This document shows, piece by piece, positions 11,238-57,479 of a stretch of 64,000 bases of DNA (position 1 is its first letter; each line of letters begins with the position of its first letter). The translations under genes and the position numbers were made by a program. Where the stretch lies: the NCBI GenBank assembly GCA_934045905.1, contig OW203761.1, forward strand, positions 33,282,964-33,346,963, written 5' to 3'. The notes under the pieces were generated by a model, which was not told the origin of the DNA, did no database searches, and saw only the letters and a list, made by a program, of their open reading frames with translations. The stretch is from Leuctra nigra. Its lineage: Eukaryota; Arthropoda; Insecta; Plecoptera; Leuctridae.

Positions 11238-13967
11238 ATGGGTTTAATGAGTAAAACGGGCTTAATTGCAGGAGTTCAGAAACCAATTGCCAAGAATGTT
11301 AAGGTAATATTAAAAAAAATAATCATTTGAAATAAGATCAAATTAAATATCTCCGTTTTATTCATTTCAGAAAACCATCATCGAATTTCCTAATGTGGCT
11401 ATTCCAGCGCCTTATGTACTTCGACCATTTGCTGGTGTTTACAACCCTTTCCCTTATGGCTGCTCCATACTGTGCAACCACCCAGCAGACTACGAGGCAA
11501 AAGATGTAGTAAAACGCGCCAAGGACACTTGGGTAATATCAACAAAATTTAATTACAATGAGCACAAAATATCTGCCTACAGATTTATATAATGTAATTT
11601 CTACAGGCCACTGAGGGCAAATCTCTTCTGTTACCTGAAGAGTTGGCAGCTCTGAGAGCCAGCCTACTGCAGAATGCCGTAGCATACGAAGACGGTGAGG
11701 ACATGGTCCCAGAAGAGTTGTTCCGTCGATACACGGACACAGATTCCCGTCCGATGACTCCCGCTCCAACATTGGCTAGCGGTGGAACTCGTGGCTCGGG
11801 ACGCAGATGTGTGACTCCCGATCCGTCGCAGCCAACTCGCGAGAAGATGCACCTGGTGTTGGATCTGCGGAGGAGTCACAGTCAGGACACTCTCAGCTTG
11901 CAAGGACTCGGAGTTCCGCCGTCGACCACTGTGCAGCCTCCGACCAGGACACCTACGCCGTCGCACAGCTCCGGATTCTCACAGAAGAAGAAAATAGTTC
12001 CGAGGAAAACACCTACTCCAAGGTGTAGAAGTAACACTGATTCTTCCCCAGGAAGAAATATAACACAAAAAGTATTGTATACCTTAAAAGCTCTGAGTTA
12101 CCCAGGTAGTATCATTCAAAATTCATGTCCTTATTCGCTTTTATTAATTTTTCATTGTTAGTCACCGAAAGTGCAGATTGTGGTTCCACAAAACACAATA
12201 AGAGCGCCTCCAGAGATCATCATTCCGTCTGACACAGGTGAGAGTGGTGAGGAAGAAACTTCAAAGAGGAGAGGGAAGCGAAGAAAAGGAAAGAAGTCGA
12301 GCGATGGATCCAAGGAACCAGAATTTCAGGGACTTCCAGATCCCAGGGAAACGCAGGTATACCTATTTACATGATACGATAATAGATAATAATGTAAATA
12401 ATGGACAATTTAACAGGAAAATTGAATGTATTTGTATGTAAGGTGTCTGCTTTGGATGATGAGATCCACAATCAAAACTCGCAGCAGTCGATGACATTAG
12501 TCACGTCAGGCGATCAATCGTCTCTGACAGGAGCAAAGCTTGATCCAGGCATCATCCACCACACTGGGCCATTACGCAAGTCTTTTATAGATGCAGACAT
12601 TCTGAAGCAACTGCAACGTGAACTCAATCAAGAAGTTATCGAGAGTGAATTTGATCCAAGGAAGAAACTTGCGTTGGAAGAGGCATTCAAGTCACGTCCA
12701 GTCGGTCGGCAAAAAGTGGAAGGAAAGGAACTAAGGTTACTCAAGAAAAAGATGCAGCAACCTAAATGCAGCAACGATAAATGGTTAACACTTCCCAGAA
12801 TATTTAGTAGAACAAGCTCAAGATTTGAGCTGCCACTGGACTCAAGAACATTGAACAGTAAGATGCGATAAAAATGAAATATTAATAATCCTTCTTTCGG
12901 TTCCAACAATTGGGTTGGGGGTGGCGGAGGCCACCATTAACTAGGGCCCCAGACTTCTGAGCTAGCTGGCAAAGCTTGGATCTTCCCTTCTTATTCCTTC
13001 TCCACCAGCTTCTTCCACTTTTTTTTGTCTTCCCACAAACTTTCTTCCTCCCCTTCACCAGTCTCTCTTGAATGAAATATTACAAAATTTTACTGAAGGT
13101 GCAAACTCTTCAACTTTTTGTTGTTGCAGGCATGACCCCATTAGAATACGTTCATGATCATATCGCCATCTCCAGCAGTCGTAAACAGTTGTATAATCAA
13201 GTGTTTAACCGTTATCGAGAAGAGTTTGATGACGAAGAGATGGACCGCAGGTTGTGTGGCCAGGTGAGGCACTTTTACATTGCTTATGGAAGAATACAGC
13301 TGCCAAGTCATATCTTAAGGCAACCTGACCAAAGATACTAATATATGGCTTACGCGTCCTGACGTAGTGAGCTCAGCCATGAGGGATAATATAATGGAGA
13401 GATGGCATTGTCGAGACAGTTGGTTTCAGATTCAATAGAGGAAAGTTGTTTCTGTGCATCATTTTTATGAGGTTAAATAAATTAACTGTAATTTACTAAT
13501 AATCAATTAGTTTACCTATTCCAAAATATTCACAGATTTCTAACATAGTGACGGGATCATTCTGTCACTGGCAAACAAATTATTCTCATGATTCTCTGTA
13601 TTTGTGATGGTACCAAATTGATTCTTCCATAGATTCCATGTTTTCGTAATAGTTTTATTCTTTATAGAAAGTCATATCAGCATTGGGTGAGATTCTTGGA
13701 CAAACACTCTCTCCTGACCAAGCAACTTATTACAAGAAGCTGATCGGTTGGCAAGAGACCGACCTCCTCGACTTTAGAACTTGGTGTGGCGTTAGTGCCC
13801 TCTGCGAACGTTTGCTTGGACCACAGTTCATGGCAGTACCGTCACGAGATATCGATCCATGTCACGAAGTTGAACAGGCAGATTTTGAAACGCTTCCACG
13901 GAAACTGCGTAAATTAAATCCAGATCCTAGGCTTGTGACGATTCTCAATGGAATCCGGGAACTATGA
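11238..13967 (+). CDS. Unrecognised 578-residue protein, complete seven-exon gene
   Basis: Exons: 11238-11303, 11371-11532, 11607-12071, 12162-12356, 12443-12857, 13130-13263, 13668-13967. Introns are GT/AG with phases that match, total 1,737 nt including TGA. The start context is AGAAATCATGG. The N-terminal ~75 residues look folded (FPNVAIPAPYVLRPFAGVYN; FPYGCSILCNHPADYE). The middle is a low-complexity linker rich in Ser/Thr/Pro (TPTPSHSS) and in Lys/Arg (KRRGKRRKGKKSS). The C-terminal ~200 residues are helical and charged (EYVHDHIAISSSRKQLYNQ; FNRYREEFDDEEMDRRLCGQ; ALGEILGQTLSPDQATYYKK; TDLLDFRTWCGVSALCERLL). The alternation of helices and short acidic loops there is reminiscent of degenerate EF-hands, but no canonical DxDxDG loop is present. 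I do not recognise the family. It is divergent from hobbit and convergent with Gprk1. Confidence 0.85.
12900..13072 (-). mobile_element. Short LINE 3' end related to the 1.6-kb element
   Basis: In intron 5 of the 11.2-kb gene the minus strand reads WEDKKKWKKLVEKE then a stop, matching the WWEDRERWRELVEREE tail of the element at 1584-3207. It continues into a CCACCCCC...TTGGAA 3' end as in that element. It is opposite to the host gene. Only about 170 bp remain. Confidence 0.6.
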
Positions 13968-14046
13968 AAAGGAGAGGTGGAACAGGATTAAATTTAGTTA
14001 AGTATGTTTGGATTAAGAAGGTATTAATTATTGATTTTTAATATAA

Positions 14047-14059
14047 AATAAATAATAAA
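14047..14059 (+). terminator. Tandem AATAAA polyadenylation signals of the 11.2-kb gene
   Basis: AATAAA occurs at 14047-14052 and again at 14054-14059, 80-92 bp after the TGA at 13965-13967. No earlier AATAAA is seen in the short 3' UTR. Confidence 0.6.
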
Positions 14060-14287
14060 TTATGTTAAAAACCAAACAATCAATGAACAACGATAAATCT
14101 AAAAATTCTCAAGTGCATTTCATTCACTCTGATTTTCATATGTACAACATTAACATGTACTTATATATTATCACAATCATCATACTCTTATATTAATATT
14201 TTGTCTGCATTAGAAACAAGTTTAACAAATACTATAATATTACGTAGTACAAAAATCATAACAAGCACTCAATCTAGAACCATTTAC

Positions 14288-14315
14288 AGTAGTAGTAGTA
14301 GTAGTAGTAGTACCT
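14288..14315 (+). repeat. (AGT)n microsatellite
   Basis: About nine uninterrupted AGT units in the 3' region between two genes. Confidence 0.95.
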
Positions 14316-15669
14316 ATTAATCAATATCCACAATCAATTTACAAAGAACTGAGAACATTAAACCATTGAATTAGCTTCTACATATTATATCATATGATTA
14401 CACAATACTGTTTGTGTGTGAATTCCAACTTAATTACAAGTCAACACAACGCACCTGAAGAAAGAATACAAATGATTTAATGCATGAAATGAAATCAAGC
14501 TAGATAATGTTCTTAATAGACAGATTGAGAATAATCAACTCAACTTGTAATATAATGTCATGGATGTCATGTTAGTGATAATTGTAACACAAGTTAATTA
14601 ATAATTAATAATGCTAGAAGATGAGGTAAATATTTACATTGATTAATTTTGGCAATAAAGTTTGGTGTTTGTCCTTTTGCATGTTTGAATAATACTCACA
14701 ATATGTTTGATTCAACCAATAGGAATACAACTAAATTGTTTTTCTAAAGCTCTTGTATTGAAACGATATCTCAAACTTAAAACATGATGCATATAGGTAG
14801 GTACGTAGTGAAATGCTGTCGGTATCGTATTAAAATAAATGCACATTCATATTGTGTACTTGCTGGACGTATCTCTAACAACTGTATTGTATTTATCATC
14901 CTGTACACATTTCGGAAGTTGTACTGGCCAGGGTAGTGTGTGACGTAGATATGTAACTAACAAGCCGTATGACACTTAAAGAAAAGACCGCCTAGAATTA
15001 CTCGGTGATTAACAGGGTGCAGCTTATAGTTTTGAACGTACCTAATTATTGAAACAAAATTACAAGAACCAAGGCACTTGATGAATGACCTGCACTGACA
15101 ATGATAGAGGTATTAGATCCATTAAGAAAAATAATTCATAAACGCTGATACAGTTAACATGAAGTGAATCAAGTGTCTAGTCACTAGTACATCACAGTTA
15201 AGTAAAGTGATCTGCATCTGCAAACATCTAGATGTGGAAGAATACTCAGGAATCGAGATTTCTTCGTAATACTGAAGAGAAACAACATGAAACATCGATT
15301 TCGATTACACATGATAATAATACTAGTGTTTAAAGTAGCAGTAGAATTGTAATTCCAGATGTTCAACAACTATTTTCTTTTTGTTATTCATAGAAGTACC
15401 TTGGTTCATCAAATTCATAGAATATAAATGCCCTCTACAAATTCAGAAATTATTTAGGTGGTTTTAGGATTCCAAAAAGTTTAGCAGTTTGATAAGCAGT
15501 TTGATTATCCCGATATCTATTGAGGTGGGTTTACAACAATAGAGCATGTCAGAAATATGATGATATTCTCTGTATGCATGATGATTATGGAATTAGTGAT
15601 GGATATGTAGAAAACACTTTAGCCCATAAATCGATCATCACGCATATGACTGAAAATTTATCGCTCAAT

Positions 15670-15900
15670 CAGATTAGATTAGATTATTATTGTTTAACGG
15701 CGTGTCAACGACGAGGTTATATTGCGCACATTAATTTTTACTTTAAACTTAATTAATTTGAATATAAGTGGAGAACATGGGGAGGGGTCGACCTAACGGG
15801 CCCGATCCGGGAGAGTCCAGCACTCTCCCGGCCAGGCCGGAATGGGGACAGACCGGGGGGTGTGAGGGGTCGGGGCATTTGATAATGCCCTCTTACAGTA
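15670..15900. repeat. Candidate old repeat with a GC-rich palindromic core
   Basis: A GATTA-repeat stretch (15671-15685) is followed by a TTTAACGGCGTGTCAACGAC segment and then a GC-rich block (15780-15865) in AT-rich surroundings. GGGAGAGTCCAGCACTCTCC forms a short hairpin. The composition contrast suggests a degraded transposable element, but no ends or coding were found. Confidence 0.35.
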
Positions 15901-17854
15901 AAATTCAATAGATATCTGGACAGCCAAGCTGCACGTGAAATTCTTCAGATAGGTACCAAAGCGCAGCTGCCCAAGTATTTTCTGGATTGATCAATTATTC
16001 TGGCATAAACTTATTGTACTAAGTTTCAGAGATTAAGTATGGACTAGGGTGTAGGCAATAGGCATCATAAATGTTGTAATAATGAATAATGTAATAATGA
16101 ATGTTGTATTCCTATTGGCAATTCAAAGAAAGCAATAACTCTCTCTCTCTTTGTTGAGTAAAACATACAAACTTGATCCTGTTCCTCCCAAAACACTGGG
16201 CTGACAGGGTTGGATATAAAGTCCCATTGCTATATAAGACTGGGATGTAAAAATGTTTGATACAAACTACAATCAATCGTAGAGATATTATGAAATAATT
16301 GAAAACATAATAATTTGACTACGATAATTTATGAAATGTGTTGTGAAGATGCAAAAAAAGTAAAATAATACTGCAAATTAAAAGAAAAAAGCTGAGGCAG
16401 CGGAAAGCAGAAAAGTATGGCTGGGCATAAACATCACAAAAATGAAAAGAGAAATATCTGCGTTTACATACCTTCTCTCTAATTGGGACTATTATAATTT
16501 AAAATTATAAAATCAAATGAATTATAAACTACTTGTGCTGCCCTGTATGTACTTTCATAAGCAGACTGAAAGAGGAAAGGTTTGCAAACAATATTTCTTC
16601 GCCAATGCATGCGATAGACTGACACCTGAACAAACTTGTACATTTTGAATAAAGGTGTTGGGCATGAATGAAGAAATTGCACAAGCTAAAACAATTAACT
16701 CACGCGTGCTGTGATATCGGTAACTAACACACGCACGTTGACGCACAATGAACATACATTCTAACACACTAGACAAATTGATCACTCAGTACTGTAACAT
16801 AACAGTTCTCACATTGACACTAAAACTAAGTTTTCAGTTTGCAGGGATCCTTAGCATTGGTATTCTTAGATTTGGTCAACGACAAAAATGTGTTATAAAA
16901 ATCGTCTTGTCGTAACTTCTTGTACAACAATTTCTTGCATGATAATTAAAATTTAAAATGACTGATTTACATAAACTCAGCCAGGACACAGAGAAAAGTT
17001 ATTGGCACTGAAAAAATTATAAAAATAACCATCGAATCAGTAATATGGAAGAGTTGCAGGAGTCAAGTTTCTCCATATATAACATTATTAATAATACAGA
17101 ACTGTAGCTACATACTTAGGTAGTTATATACAAATCATTCAACCACACTGCATCAGCGCTGTTTAAAAATACTCATCTACTCTTTCGATGCCACTAGAAC
17201 ATTATCAAGTCTCTAGACTTGGTTAGGGTAGGAATAAAAATGCCAGCATCTTGCTACCTTGAGAAGGAGACGTTTCCTCGGAATAGAAAAAACATTACAT
17301 TCACTATCAAACTACTGCAGTCAGTTTCGAATATTAAAAACTGATTTCTCTAGGCCCATTACGGTCCAGTAATGCCACAAAATAAATCATCCGACTCCCA
17401 TGTGAGTGGAGCATAGAAGCCTCATGTGGATATAACAGGGATTTGGCAAAGACTTTGAAGCGTGCTATCGTCAGGATAAAAGCCTGTAGCTTCCAATCAC
17501 AATGTCAAACATCAAGATACAAATTAGTGACATATTTCACATGACATTCAACATACCAGTTGATTGAATAATGAAATCTTAAAATTTTATACCTAATTTT
17601 AGACATTGGAAGTTTTTTACTTTGAATGCATGAAACTCATAGAGACAACCAGGTGAACAAACTGGTGGCTTCAAATTTGAACTCATGCAAATCCCCATTA
17701 AACAGAATTCAGATTTCATCTGATTCCGAATATCGTAATAGAAATCAGGTTATTTCACATTACCGTAGTTCCATCGATTTCGAAGGCAGCAAGCAACTTC
17801 ACGCTTCGTTGGCATACAAACGACAGTTTCTTTGACTTGATTGTTGAATGTCGT

Positions 17855-51226
<33,372 letters not shown>

Positions 51227-51469
51227 CTGGAAGCAGAGGAAGAATACAAGTGAATACTCGATCCCATCACTAAACTGGTTCAATCATGATTGAATTTCCA
51301 CATGAAAAATGAAAGGTGAAGAATTTGAAAATTTTGAAAACTATAAGACAGATAAGGTGTCAAACCGTCAAGAATTAAAATTTAGTATGTGTTAGTATTT
51401 AGTATTTAGTAATTTAGTAAATTTTATGTGTCACTCATAAGATATTCAAAATTATATACACGTTGATGA

Positions 51470-51630
51470 GCTCAAAAACTGTGGAAAATTTCGATTCGAT
51501 ACGTCAGTGTGAGCTACATGCCATTTTAATTTTTCAACCAATCAGAGGGCAGCGCTTAAAAAATTATAGGAATTAGTAGCTTTGTGTGCAAAATTTCAGC
51601 TCAATAAAAAAACAAAGAAAGTGTCAAAAA
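51470..51630 (-). repeat. Dispersed repeat family A, copy 2 (inverted)
   Basis: The reverse complement reads GAGCTGAAATTTTGCACACA then GCTGCCCTCTGATTGGTTGA, matching 18195-18270. Confidence 0.6.
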
Positions 51631-52066
51631 GTATTGAATAGAGACGTTCGCTCTTCCCAACAGTTCTGCTAACTACGACAGAGTTCTGCTCGTAAAAGTT
51701 CAGGATTCAGATCGAGTTAATTTGTTTCTGCTGTGAGGTGTCATCTACTTGATCGGGAACATCATTATAAATAGCTCTGCAGCCAAGTGACCAATCAGGC
51801 AATCACTGTCAGTGATGCTCGTCGTCACTCCCAAGACGGCAGAATTAGTTCATCGATTGAAAATATTGAAATTGAAAAGGAAGACCTTTTGACCAAAACT
51901 GTTGAGAACTTTACTAACTTGATAGCTTCATTCCTACTGAATCTACTCTATAACGCTCTGTGAGCACCAATCCAACGTGATGAAATGTTTCTCCAGAGAG
52001 AAAAAAGTAATTAGAACTATGAAATTTACGATACGATTGGAGACTAAGCCCGTGAACCAATTGATC

Positions 52067-52276
52067 TCAAATTTTAATCATGATTAGGTAAAAGACAAAC
52101 TTAGGGTTATCACTTGGCACATATTTCTTACGGCACCCAGCGAGACAAGAAAATAGAAAAATTTTCACCCAAAATCAACTAATTATTACTAATTAACAAA
52201 GCAAAAAATTAAAAATGTACCAAGTGAATGTGATAACCCTAAGTTTGTATTTTAACTAATCACGACACAAATTTGA
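52067..52276. mobile_element. Fold-back MITE, about 210 bp
   Basis: The arms begin TCAAATTT and share ACAAACTTAGGGTTATCAC in opposite orientations (about 52092 and 52230). The spacer is about 90 bp. The left flank AACCAATTGATCTCAAATTT resembles sequence next to the ETS/CRE repeats at 21255. Confidence 0.6.
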
Positions 52277-53030
52277 AATCATTTCGTCACCCCATTTTGT
52301 TTCCAATCGTATCCAAAAAAGTGCCTGCAACAAGCGGGAAAAACGGTCGATCTATAATTTTGTCCAGAAATGTGACTTTTCTTTGGGTTTCACGAGAGAA
52401 TGAAGTTAGCTTTTTGCTGGACGTCAACATCAGTGATACAGACCTACAATTCTTGTAATATTGAAGTAGCAATGAAATGTATTTTAATAATGACATCGCA
52501 GAAATGTCCGACCAATGCGAACTGCACAGCGCCTCCACGACGTAGCAATGACGTCACGAGCCGAGCCGACGGCTTAAGACTAATTAACGCGAATTAACAC
52601 CTCGTCGTGAATGAAGAGCGTGTGTAAGTCGTCTCGCTGTCACACGCAGGCGATGCAAATGAGTTGGCAGACGACTCCGATCAGTGTCGACGGCGAGAAG
52701 ACCGCGAGGCGCGAGTGTTTTGCAGGTTAGAATCAGACCATATAGGTCGACATGCGGTCCATAATGTCCGATCCCGGTGCCAAGGCTGCTTCCACATTAT
52801 GTCCACCAGACCAGGTGCTAGTAAGAATGCAAAACTGAAACGTTCTCGAACGGAAAAAAACTGTACAAGTCTGTTATTTTTTATTTTATTCACTTTTAAA
52901 AGAGATGGTTTGCACCATTAGAAGATTCAAACACAAATCGATTTTATCTTATTATAAACTTCATATCGTGGGGTGTTATCTCCACGCAGCCAAGTCGTTG
53001 AATATCGAATTAACGAATTTTAAACGGTTC

Positions 53031-53306
53031 CAGGGGGGGGGGGGGGCACGAATGAACTATACAAAATTTTAAATTACATACTAACATAATTGTGAAGAAA
53101 TATTCTGAAATACCTAGACAAATATCAAATCGTACAATCGAATGTTCGTACGCAAACATGTTTCCCCCCAGAATACCGTACTTACGGAGAAAATTAAAAG
53201 ATCTTGAATATTTTGCGCATATTATTTAGAAAGAATGCACTTGGGGAGGGAGGGGGGGGGTGATTATATTCTGAACAGCGGGAGAACCACTGCTCTAGTG
53301 TATGTA
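53031..53306. mobile_element. Possible one-sided hAT remnant
   Basis: The right side, inverted, reads CAGTGGTTCTCCCGCTGTTC, a typical hAT end. The left side has only CGGTTCC before a (G)14 run, and no TSD pair was found. The left end is probably degraded. Confidence 0.35.
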
Positions 53307-54609
53307 TGGTTTCGGAAAACATTCATTAACAGGAGAAATGTTGTTGAAAACCAAAGCAATTACATTGAAATCTTACTCTCTAGGACAGGCAAATTACAGC
53401 ATATCATGTGAAGCAACCCTATATATTGAGCCAGTAAATTTTCTTTGGAAAAGAGACTTGGCTGTCGTTTTAACAAAGTATTGTCGTTAGCGTGGATCAA
53501 GCACGTGGTATCGCAGAAGAATCCGCGACCTTCAACATGAAAATAACCGCAATTGAAGCCGGCAAAGAGTATGTGACGCCAATGGATGTATTATCTCCCG
53601 CAATGACATTAGCAAGGAGAGATCGCACGTAAGAGGCTGAAAGTAAACACACGTACTCAAGGTATTCGCTCACTGCCGGCTAATAGGCGAACTAATTGCA
53701 CTACCAATAAGAAGCGGCACTGCTCAGAACATCAGGGAAAATTCAAACTCTTGAATATCAATACGTTTTACGTACACTCGGCAAAACAAAAATTGATCGT
53801 TGACCAAATTTGAATGACTGCTGGTCATGTCCCATAGCCATAACCAATCAAAGCTTGTTATTATCATTGAAATGTGAGGTCACCTACTAGAGTGAGACAA
53901 TGAGATCGCTTAGACTGACTTCTGATGGTGCGATCTTACATTTATCAGCCTATCAGATTTATTGAACGTTCAATTATTGTTTGGCCTAGTGTACCTTTAA
54001 TGAGTATCAAGTTTTAATTTTATTCAGAATTTGCACAGGACCATCTGGGCTGAACTATTTTGAGCTAATCAAGAAAACATTCATAAAAATATTTTATTGC
54101 GTTATTAACCAATTGGTTATTTACATATTTAGTTGTGTTCAGCGTTGCACTGTTCTGCAGTTAGGCTAATGGCGACGGATGAGAAATACGGCGAGAGGGA
54201 ACCATCCCATCATTTGCCTCTCGAATCACGACTGAGGGAAACTACGAAAAAACGTCCGCCAGGAACGACGGTCCTTCGGAATGCAAGCCAAAACGTTAAA
54301 GCCATGCTCCGTCTTGCTTACTAAACTACATGAAAAGTTTCCCTGCAAAAGTAAAGATCCAAGTAGAGCCCCTGTGCTAAATCATAATAATAGCATCCAA
54401 GGAACTGAACAGCCTGGTACTGTCAGTGGTAAATGAAAATGAATTGATAGATACGTACAAATCTAAAAGCATATTGATACACACTCCCCTTAATACAATA
54501 ATCCAATTCCATTCCATAAGCTCACGGTAATTTCATAAGTAATGACAATATTTGCAGACATTAGGTTTCTATATTGAATAGAGGCCAGACTTCATGCAGC
54601 ACTAATTGG

Positions 54610-55020
54610 GATATATAGCACTGAATAGGGACTCTACCTGGGTAAGGGAGCCAAGGACATGGTGATATAACATTGAATCAGGACTCTACCTGGGTAAGGG
54701 AGCCAAGGACAGGGGGATATAACACTGAATCGGAACTCTACCTGGGTAAGGGTGCAAGGACAGGGGTATATAGCACTGAATCGGGACTCTATACCTGGGT
54801 AAGGGTGCCAAGGACAGGGGGATATAGCACTGAATCGGGACTCTACCTGGGTAAGGGTGCAAGGGCAGGGGGATATAGCACTGAATCGGGACTCTACCTG
54901 GGTAAGGGTGCAAGGGCAGGGGGATATAGCACTGAATCAGGACTCTACCTGGGTAAGGGTGCAAGGGCAGGGGGATATAGCACTGAATCGGGACTCTACC
55001 TGGGTAAGGGTGCAAAGACA
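54610..55020 (+). repeat. 51-53-bp tandem array, 8 units
   Basis: TACCTGGGTAAGGG starts at 54635, 54687, 54739, 54792, 54844, 54895, 54946 and 54997. Units end GGGGATATAGCACTGAATCG. The last units are the most uniform. Confidence 0.9.
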
Positions 55021-56051
55021 GACGGAAGATGAGGACGTGACAAATACGTCGTGCTTCATAATAATTGACGTGCTATGACGTACGTAACACTTGGATAAAA
55101 AACAAAGCGTTTATCTACAGGTCACGAGTTATTGGACGATTATAGGTTTTTAATAATGGGCGGAATAACACTTACTCTTATCATAGATTATAGGTTAATT
55201 ATAGTTGTAACAAAAAGTTCGTTAAGTTCAGTACCGTGATATGCTTATTCCTGTTTGTTGAAAAGTAACTATTTTTAGATAATTATTATCAATTTTACTA
55301 CTGAATATTAATCTGAAGGAAATGTTATTGAGAGGTCGCAGTACTGTACGCGAGGTCGTTACACGCATTATTTAAAATATATATTTAAAAAGCCCCGACA
55401 AATAAACTTGGAGAATGGAGTAGTATTTCGAAAACGATTTCGAAAACGATTCGCCAAGTTAGGGGACTTGGCTGCTGATTTTACACGGAGTACTTTTATG
55501 GGGATTTACCAAGACAATGTGAATAAAATCCACACAAAAGGCTAAATTTATTGGGTTATTTATGCGGTACAGCTTGAAAGTTCTAAAAGCTTCAGTTAAA
55601 AGCAAAAGGAAGCGGATTTACATGATTTTTGAGAACCTAATAAATAAGTCGTAAAGATAAAAGAACTAATGCATTCCATAACAAATTAAGCCTTCTTTCT
55701 GGATAAAACATCGCTTATTTCGAGGTACAGAGAGAGAATTATCAGAGACAAGACAAGATGGTCACAAAGCCCATCAGACGTCAATCCCTCGACTGTGTTC
55801 AGGCGATAATGAGCCGTAGCTTTATCAAACGACAATGTACAGTGGTGGAATAAAGACCCTGTTATTCTGCCTCTCTCTGACTCATAACATAAACATGTTT
55901 TATATGGAGCAGAGAGAGACAACCAGCACAGCCAAGGACCCCCTATTCAACCACCTTGCAGCACAGCTACTTTATTCCACGCTTGTACACACACTATATA
56001 GGACTCTATAGGTGTGATCGCTAACTCTATTGATTGTCAATGATCCCTGAT

Positions 56052-56415
56052 AGACAGTGTGACATGATGGACAGTGTGACATGATGGACAGTGTGACATG
56101 ATGGACAGTGTGACATGATGGACAGTGTGACATGATGGACAGTGTGACATGATGGACAGTGTGACATGATGGACAGTGTGACATGATGGACAGTGTGACA
56201 TGATGGACAGTGTGACATGATGGACAGTGTGACATGATGGACAGTGTGACATGATGGACAGTGTGACATGATGAACAGTGTGACATGATGGACAGTGTGA
56301 CATGATGGACAGTGTGACATGATGGACAGTGTGACATGATGGACAGTGTGACATGATGGACAGTGTGACATGATGAACAGTGCGACATGATGGATAGTGT
56401 GACATGATGGACAGC
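56052..56415 (+). repeat. 17-bp tandem array (GACAGTGTGACATGATG), about 21 units
   Basis: Highly homogeneous 17-bp units with two or three single-base variants (GAACAGT, GTGCGAC, GATAGT). The 17-bp period gives a 17-residue repeat in every frame, so the reading frames have no coding meaning. Confidence 0.93.
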
Positions 56416-56419
56416 TCAT

Positions 56420-57479
56420 GCTGGTCGTCAACTGTGAAACAGATTTCACTCCAGTCGCTATTTTCATTTTAGATCTCGTTATGCATTTCCCGCTATCGGA
56501 ATACAACGAGGGAAGCTGAATTCAATTCAATGTGTACGATTAAAAACTGTATAATTGAGGAAATTGAAAATCACCGTTTTCGTCGGCTGCTTTATCTCCG
56601 GTGTTCACAGGAAGATTGTATATTTTATAAATCGCCTCGCTCTCTCGCGCGAAAAGTGTTTTTCTATCAGGACGCGGATTTGACTCGCTAATAAGTTGCC
56701 TGCTCCCGCGACGCCGGGGGAGAGAGAGAGAGAGATGGTGGGAGAAAGAGAGAAAGAGAGAGAAAACTGAAAACCGAGGCGAAGACGGAGAGATATACGC
56801 GTCCAGAGATTCGAACTACTGACTTCAAAAGACAAATTTATTGGATTGAATTTCCTGTTCGGGACTTTTATCGCCAAAGGATTTCAATTTGAAGAGAAAT
56901 AATTATTTCCAACGACGTTTCATTCTCGCAACGTTATTGAAATAGAAAGCTCCGCAGTTATGCCGACGTTTGTTTAACGTCAAATGGTATCTTCCACCAC
57001 TAATAAATAAATGATTTTTTGTCTTAATTTTCTTTCAAACACGAACAACGGTCTGGTCAGCGTCGCGTTGCATATAGCTTCAATGTCATAAACCACGTGT
57101 CTGTCATCCACAGCCGCCTGGAGCAGGAATTATAACAATCTCTTCTGGACGCGAGCGAGTGGTCGTCAGTTTCCTCGACGCTGAACTCTTTCCTCCCAAC
57201 AACCCTCGGGGGCCCGGGCGTCGCGACGCCGAGTAGCTCGGAATAATGGACGCGTTGTTGGAGATGATGGAGAAATTACACGGCGTCGCCCTCGAGTCCC
57301 ATCCCGGAGATCTCAACGTCTCGACACTTCTTCTTGATGCGCAAGACTCAGGAAAACAGTTCCCAGATTCTGCGGGTTTCATCACGCGTCAACTTTCAAG
57401 GATTGAATACAAAAATATGATATCTTATTTCAAAAATAGTACGTAGGTTCACTCTTTTTACAGCATTAAACACATTTAC
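56420..57479. other. Non-repetitive segment upstream of the LINE
   Basis: A GA-rich low-complexity patch (56730-56765) and a GC-richer stretch (57110-57300) with short frames on both strands. Nothing matches the missing Gprk1 first exon. Confidence 0.4.

Larger units (their letters stand above)
13968..17854. other. Convergent 3' region between the 11.2-kb gene and Gprk1
   Basis: AT-rich sequence that should hold both 3' UTRs. No further coding exon was recognised. It contains an (AGT)n microsatellite (14288-14315) and a patch of unusual composition at 15670-15900. Confidence 0.5.

Noticed and set aside
55972..56506. Three overlapping 122-159-residue frames
   Set aside because: All are the 17-bp array; the same 17-residue repeat appears in each frame.
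57246..57446. 66-residue plus-strand frame starting MDALLEMMEKLHGVALES
   Set aside because: No recognised motif; it runs into the LINE boundary region. It could be an orphan first exon but I cannot support it.
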